Shown: positions 24,563 to 28,299 of the stretch, one piece after another
How the letters are laid out: each line of letters opens with the position of its first letter
Numbering within the stretch: the first letter of the stretch is position 1
Source of the DNA: a virus
Direction: 5' to 3' (one strand)
Virus record (IMG/VR): IMGVR_UViG_3300040751_004896
Span: 1-28,299 of that record
Length of the DNA: 28,299 bases
Translations under genes and position numbers: made by a program
The notes under the pieces: generated by a model
What the model saw: the letters and a program-made list of their open reading frames with translations, nothing else
The model's database searches: none
What the model was told of the DNA's origin: nothing

Positions 24563-25459
24563 ATGAAAGAAGTAACTGATAGTGGAAATTTAAAAGTATT
24601 GTATCCAAGTTATACATACTTTTTAGATTTACTAAAAGCTAAAAAACAATTTAACTACACACGAATTCAGCATGGTGTATCTGATGTTTTAATAGAATCA
24701 TATTCTGATATAAATGAATTGTTAAAAGATATTCAATCACAGGATTGGTTAAAGATTTCAACACAGGTAGTTCAAGCAAATCATGGAGTATTACAATTTT
24801 GGCATAAAACCAGTAATCCTATTTTAGAAAAGTTTGCAGCATCATATAGAATCATGTATGAGGGTAATTCCTTAATTCCTAATTTACATCTTGGAGTATC
24901 GGCCGGTATCGGATTTGGAAAAAACGGTCATGGTAGTTTACTCGAAACAAATCCGATGCAACAAAACCGTGCTTTAGTAATGCAAACACTAACACAACGA
25001 GTAGATAAAATATATCACGGTGGTATTCCAAGACATATGTCAGTTATGGGTGAAACCTTTGATTTTTTTGATAAATTAAATCAAATGGAATTTGATGTTG
25101 TCATATACGGGCCAATGTATATGAAAGAATATCGTAATATTTTTAAAATTAATAGTTTTCATCATTTACCCATAGCACCTACCGGTGCAATTGGAGAGAT
25201 TGAAAACATATTTCCACAATTAATTGAATATTGTACTAAGTTAAAAAATCCACTAATATTAAATTGTTCGGGACATATAATTTCTCAACTACTGGCATAC
25301 AATTTAAGAAATACTTCTATTTCTAATTTTGATATTGGTATTGGGTTTAATTGGAATATTCGAGAAATTTTAAGGACCAAATATCCTGATGTGAATAATC
25401 CATGGATTCGGAAGAATGAAAATTTTCTAAAAAAATGTATTTTAAATATACGAAAATAA
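24563..25459 (+). CDS. Probable glycosyltransferase, GT-D / DUF1792-like fold
   Basis: 298 residues, no membrane segment. The N-terminus FNYTRIQHGVSDVL (about 30-43) sits where GT-D enzymes carry their substrate-binding R-x-G-D/E segment, but it has HGVSD instead of the usual GDGE-like acidic motif. The second half gives the better match: DVVIYGPMYMKEY (about 178-190), then a helix ending EYCTKLKNPLILNCSGHIIS, and FDIGIGFNWNI, which resembles the family's 'GP..., S-G, DIG' end. Directly upstream is a nucleotide-sugar dehydrogenase, which fits a donor-making and sugar-transferring pair. It ends at 25459, the base before the convergent regulator gene's stop, and a terminator for this strand lies 30 nt further on. 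The assignment is by pattern; a different Rossmann-like enzyme is possible. Confidence 0.45.
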   Translation: MKEVTDSGNLKVLYPSYTYFLDLLKAKKQFNYTRIQHGVSDVLIESYSDINELLKDIQSQDWLKISTQVVQANHGVLQFWHKTSNPILEKFAASYRIMYEGNSLIPNLHLGVSAGIGFGKNGHGSLLETNPMQQNRALVMQTLTQRVDKIYHGGIPRHMSVMGETFDFFDKLNQMEFDVVIYGPMYMKEYRNIFKINSFHHLPIAPTGAIGEIENIFPQLIEYCTKLKNPLILNCSGHIISQLLAYNLRNTSISNFDIGIGFNWNIREILRTKYPDVNNPWIRKNENFLKKCILNIRK

Positions 25460-25630
25460 TTATTTAGTTTTTAAAACATTATTGGGTAGAGGTTTCACAT
25501 TTGATGAAACCTTTTCTTTTATAAGAGATTCTACCAAGCCATTCATTTTATATCCTCTATCCTTACAAAACTCCTTTAATAATTGATGAACTTCTGCATC
25601 AATTTGTAACATTGCGTATTTTTTATTCAT
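25460..25630 (-). CDS. Small ribbon-helix-helix (Arc/MetJ-type) regulator candidate
   Basis: 56 residues read on the minus strand: it starts MNKKYAMLQIDAEVHQLLKE and continues FCKDRGYKMNGLVESLIKEK. This fits the ribbon-helix-helix plan: a short strand (YAMLQID, 5-11), helix A (AEVHQLLKEFCKDRG), a turn, and helix B (NGLVESLIKEKV); the last 15 residues are a flexible tail. Such proteins dimerise through the strand and bind short tandem operators. It is the only clear minus-strand gene in the window. Three 10-bp repeats end at the base before its ATG, and a host-type -7 box (TAAATTTG, minus strand 25677-25670) lies just beyond them. Both fit an autoregulated repressor. It is convergent with the glycosyltransferase gene (adjacent stops) and divergent from the fibre-like gene. 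Confidence 0.8.
   Translation of the reverse strand: MNKKYAMLQIDAEVHQLLKEFCKDRGYKMNGLVESLIKEKVSSNVKPLPNNVLKTK
25490..25520 (+). terminator. Rho-independent terminator inside the convergent regulator gene
   Basis: A perfect 8-bp stem AGGTTTCA (25490-25497) / TGAAACCT (25505-25512) with a 7-nt loop is followed by TTTCTTTT. The T-tract follows only in the + direction, so it should stop transcription coming from the glycosyltransferase gene. The same bases encode residues near the C-terminus of the regulator on the other strand. Confidence 0.8.
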
Positions 25631-25660
25631 TTCTTTAGAACTCTTTAGTTTTCTTTAGAA
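25631..25660. promoter_or_regulatory. Operator-like array: three tandem 10-bp repeats
   Basis: Units are TTCTTTAGAA (25631-25640), CTCTTTAGTT (25641-25650) and TTCTTTAGAA (25651-25660). Units 1 and 3 are identical and each is itself an interrupted palindrome (TTCT-TT-AGAA); the middle one keeps TCTTTAG. The 10-bp period puts all copies on one face of the helix. The array touches the regulator's start codon and lies just downstream of its predicted -7 box. Confidence 0.75.
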
Positions 25661-25669
25661 TAAATATTA

Positions 25670-25705
25670 CAAATTTAAAATCTAATATATTTATGATGGA
25701 ACAAA
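25670..25705 (-). promoter_or_regulatory. Bacteroidota-type promoter for the regulator gene (weaker match)
   Basis: On the minus strand TAAATTTG (25677-25670) matches TAnnTTTG exactly. A TTTG lies upstream (25705-25702) with a 24-nt spacer, longer than the 19-20 nt seen at the other three promoters, so the match is weaker. The predicted start would fall at the edge of the repeat array. Confidence 0.5.
25688..25695 (+). promoter_or_regulatory. Candidate late promoter element, TATTTATG variant
   Basis: TATATTTATG includes a 7/8 match to TATTTATA, 20 nt before the ATG at 25716. It lies inside the regulator's minus-strand promoter, between its -7 and -33 boxes. Confidence 0.4.
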
Positions 25706-25715
25706 GGATTACTAC

Positions 25716-28299
25716 ATGGCAAGAATCAAAAAATTTTCACCGAAAGAAAATCTAACTTCTTTCAATACATTTATTGTAGATACAGGAAATAACTCCGATT
25801 ATTTCAGAATTACAGAATTTAAAGACACCTTTACCGGTGGTAAGAATGGATTCCTTATTGAAGGTTCTCCATACCTTAAAGAATCTACTGAAATCAAAAT
25901 GGAAATTCTTGATGTAGAGGGTAATCCTATATACTTTGAACCAGGTAATGGTATTCCCGAATACTATGAAGGTATATCAAAGTTAATTGCAGTTTATGTT
26001 TATGAAGATACACCAATTGGTAATGCTAAAATATCAATTCTTGGAGAATTAAAGGAATATATAGATGAGACAGGTGTTGTCAGACAAATACCATCTGAAT
26101 GGCAAGGTGTATATAATGTTAAGTGGGAACGAGAATTTAAGGTCAATAGACTTATAGCCAATGAAGATAGAGTTCGTTTTTACAGAAGACCCCAAGTTAA
26201 TATTGATGAAATTGTTAAACCTATTTTTAGCGGTAATCCACCAACAACAACTCAAGTAGGAACTGTCAATGGTCTTCCATTAGTACCAACCGAAAATACC
26301 AATTTATCAAACTTTACGTTACCAACATCATATCGATTAAAGGTAGATAGTGGAAATGGGTGGACTGGTTCCATGCAGAATCAAACGGTTTTATTTGATA
26401 ACCTAAACTACTCACCAAGAATCGATGAGGTAATCAATGAAACCGAAATAGTAGTATCACCACCATATTCTGAAAATAATATTGTAAAATCTTTTAGTGG
26501 TGAAGATTACTCGGTAACGTTTACACATCTTGAAGGGTTTAGTGATTTAGCAACTGCACTAACGGGTTCTTTTGCTAAAATTAAGATTACCGATATGAAA
26601 ACTTTTGTAGGTGATGCTGCAAGAGTTAAGGTATTTAGACGTTCACAATCTCAAATAACTGATTATGAGTTTGTGCAAGAAATTCAATTAGAATCAAATG
26701 AATTATTAAGAGATATTGAAACTCGTCAAAAGACTGAGGAAACTTATGGAATTTTTACTCAAAATATTTTAAATGAGTATTGGGATGTATCCGATTCAGA
26801 GTTAACCACAACCTTTAATCAAGATTTCTTATACAATTCGGTAAAACTAAGTGGTTCAACTGGCCAATACTTTTTTACAACCCAAAGTTTTGATATACAG
26901 GATGGTGTAGAATATACATTAGATTTAAATGTAAGAAAGGAAACAACTAATCCGAATCATTCTCTTAGAGTATTTTTAAGTGGGTCTTATAATGGTAGTG
27001 GAAAATCACAAGATATAGTTTCCATAGATTCTTCTAACTTTATATTACAAAAAACTAATTTTAATGAGAATATAATTGCAGAGAATTTTGATTCTGCTTC
27101 TTTATATATAGAACCAAATGGTAGCGATTGGTACATTAACAATGTTAGTTTAAAAGCATCACAAGAAACTTCATTTTCACCAGATGAAATAACCTTTATT
27201 CAACAGGTGCCAAAAACATTAGAAGCTGAAACATTTGATTATCGTTTTGAGTTTTATGATATTAATAATAATTTTATACCTGTAAATGTAGAAGAATCAA
27301 AAACATTTGTAGGTGGTAATTTAAATCTATTTCAAAAAAGTATTGATGTAACTCCCGATAGTTTGTATTTTGCATTTGATTCTGCATCAAATCCTGCAAA
27401 TCCCCTACCTCCAACTGTAATTAACTTTGATGTAGAAACAAACGTAATCACAGGTTCAATTAACTACACTTCAGGTGCGTTTGATTTTTTTGGAAATGAA
27501 ATACCATCATCTGAATATGTAGGCGGTCAATATCCTGGTCTATTAAGTAATATTGAGGATAGAAGTGGTAGATTTCCATTTCTGACTGTACAAAACTTTA
27601 CAGGTTCACGTGATGATTTAACCGTACAATTTATTCGATATACTGCAGAAGTAGAGGGTGTATCTGATACATTTGTTATTACTCGAGTAGAAGATGGTAA
27701 GGGTGGTGTAAACTTTGAAATAGTTCCTTATCGTGGTACTATTATAAAAAATAAAGAAAGTAAAACACTTGAGGTTCAAGCAATACGAGTTGATGGGATT
27801 AATCGAATTGAATTAAAAGATGGATTAACAAGAAACTTCTCCGATGCGAAATTACATTTAGCATCTGCATCACTTGATGGTGTGAATGAAGTTACTACAT
27901 ATGTATCACTTTCTCAAGCGATAACTAATCCTGATTTTATTACAGGTATTTCGGCTGGTACAACGGGCAGTGGTGAGATAGATTACAATGCAGAGTTTAC
28001 ACGAGATGCAATTGATAATGAGTTGATTGTTTACTTAATGGATGGTCCCACCTCTCAATCAATTTTAACTTCGTTAATTCTCACCGATTTAAAAGATGGT
28101 TTAAATAATGGAGTAGTTACTTCATTGTCAGACCAATTCAATATAAAATACATACCAAGGGAAACCGGTAACTTTAATCCATCATCAAGTCCCGTAACCG
28201 CATCATTCCAACGAAGAGGTACTACATTAAATCCCGTATCTGCAAGTTTGGATATAATTCCATCATCATCCATAGAACCAAAAACAGAAATTCCACATT
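25716..28299 (+). CDS. Very large tail-fibre / virion adhesin-like protein (3' end outside window)
   Basis: The frame opens with ATG 25716 (MARIKKFSPKENLTSFNTFI) and stays open for 861 codons to the right edge. The N-terminal domain (about 1-160) reads YRITEFKDTFTGG-like beta segments, then VYNVKWEREFKVNRLIANED. Around 250-330 a jelly-roll-like stretch appears (SGEDYSVTFTHLEGFSDLAT, then AARVKVFRRSQSQI), and around 370-490 a carbohydrate-binding-like sandwich (QYFFTTQSFDIQDGVEYTLD, then GSDWYINNVSLKA). The rest is a string of Ig-like segments (LEVQAIRVDGINRIELKDGL). There is no coiled coil or enzyme motif in view. Composition, size and late-type promoter suggest a tail fibre or receptor-binding virion protein; the specific role is inferred. 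Confidence 0.75.
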   Translation, partial: MARIKKFSPKENLTSFNTFIVDTGNNSDYFRITEFKDTFTGGKNGFLIEGSPYLKESTEIKMEILDVEGNPIYFEPGNGIPEYYEGISKLIAVYVYEDTPIGNAKISILGELKEYIDETGVVRQIPSEWQGVYNVKWEREFKVNRLIANEDRVRFYRRPQVNIDEIVKPIFSGNPPTTTQVGTVNGLPLVPTENTNLSNFTLPTSYRLKVDSGNGWTGSMQNQTVLFDNLNYSPRIDEVINETEIVVSPPYSENNIVKSFSGEDYSVTFTHLEGFSDLATALTGSFAKIKITDMKTFVGDAARVKVFRRSQSQITDYEFVQEIQLESNELLRDIETRQKTEETYGIFTQNILNEYWDVSDSELTTTFNQDFLYNSVKLSGSTGQYFFTTQSFDIQDGVEYTLDLNVRKETTNPNHSLRVFLSGSYNGSGKSQDIVSIDSSNFILQKTNFNENIIAENFDSASLYIEPNGSDWYINNVSLKASQETSFSPDEITFIQQVPKTLEAETFDYRFEFYDINNNFIPVNVEESKTFVGGNLNLFQKSIDVTPDSLYFAFDSASNPANPLPPTVINFDVETNVITGSINYTSGAFDFFGNEIPSSEYVGGQYPGLLSNIEDRSGRFPFLTVQNFTGSRDDLTVQFIRYTAEVEGVSDTFVITRVEDGKGGVNFEIVPYRGTIIKNKESKTLEVQAIRVDGINRIELKDGLTRNFSDAKLHLASASLDGVNEVTTYVSLSQAITNPDFITGISAGTTGSGEIDYNAEFTRDAIDNELIVYLMDGPTSQSILTSLILTDLKDGLNNGVVTSLSDQFNIKYIPRETGNFNPSSSPVTASFQRRGTTLNPVSASLDIIPSSSIEPKTEIPH

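Noticed and set aside
25430-25462. Possible minus-strand terminator after the regulator gene
   Set aside because: A short GTAT/ATAC pairing precedes a T-run on the minus strand, but the stem is only about 4 bp of weak pairs.
325-25695. Reading the TATTTATA copies as T4-type TATAAATA promoters for the minus strand
   Set aside because: Except at 25688, no minus-strand gene lies to the left of these sites, whereas each is followed by a + strand gene start.
1-28299. tRNA genes, CRISPR arrays, insertion sequences, integrase or attachment sites
   Set aside because: Gaps between genes are mostly under 100 nt and hold no cloverleaf-like or regularly spaced repeat structure; no transposase or integrase motifs are seen in any frame.

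Overview
The window is part of the genome of a contractile-tailed (T4-like, myovirus-type) phage, very probably infecting a marine or aquatic member of the Bacteroidota. The phage assignment rests on a baseplate block with recognisable T4 gp25-like and gp6-like genes, a gp5-like spike candidate, a large tail protein with a gpI-like core, a zinc-ribbon/TOPRIM primase and gp46/gp47-type recombination proteins. The host assignment is inferred from three near-identical promoters of the Bacteroidota type (TTTG, 19-20 nt, TATATTTG). The DNA is AT-rich, almost all genes lie on the + strand, and they are tightly packed.

Layout. 1-323 is the end of an unrecognised gene. 359-490 is a tiny, very basic protein whose stop codon lies inside a terminator hairpin. 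552-14813 is the baseplate/tail block: a small helical protein, spike candidate, Pro-rich protein, coiled-coil protein, gp25-like and gp6-like wedge proteins, then five large proteins with DNRLRE-, Ig/PEGA- and LamG-like modules. Five of the junctions are 1-nt TAATG stop/start overlaps. 14867-17847 holds four further probable virion genes, two of which share a C-terminal module, with a strong terminator at 16725-16756. 17853-20565 changes character: a GIY-YIG (SegE-like) endonuclease, a small unknown, S-adenosylmethionine synthetase and primase; the last three each have a host-type promoter. 20562-23720 is one polypeptide that joins the gp47 (Mre11-like) nuclease to the gp46 (Rad50-like) ATPase. 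23717-25459 holds a short nucleotide-sugar dehydrogenase and a probable GT-D-type glycosyltransferase. 25460-25630 (minus strand) is a small ribbon-helix-helix regulator with three 10-bp operator-like repeats directly before its start. 25716 to the right edge is an open, very large virion/tail-fibre-like gene.

How it works together (inference). Virion genes are preceded by a TATTTATA-like element 15-27 nt before the start, a candidate late promoter. The metabolic/replication genes have host-type promoters, suggesting early or middle expression. SAM synthetase and the sugar dehydrogenase/glycosyltransferase pair look like auxiliary metabolic functions. The ribbon-helix-helix gene and its operator sit exactly at the switch point before the tail-fibre-like gene.
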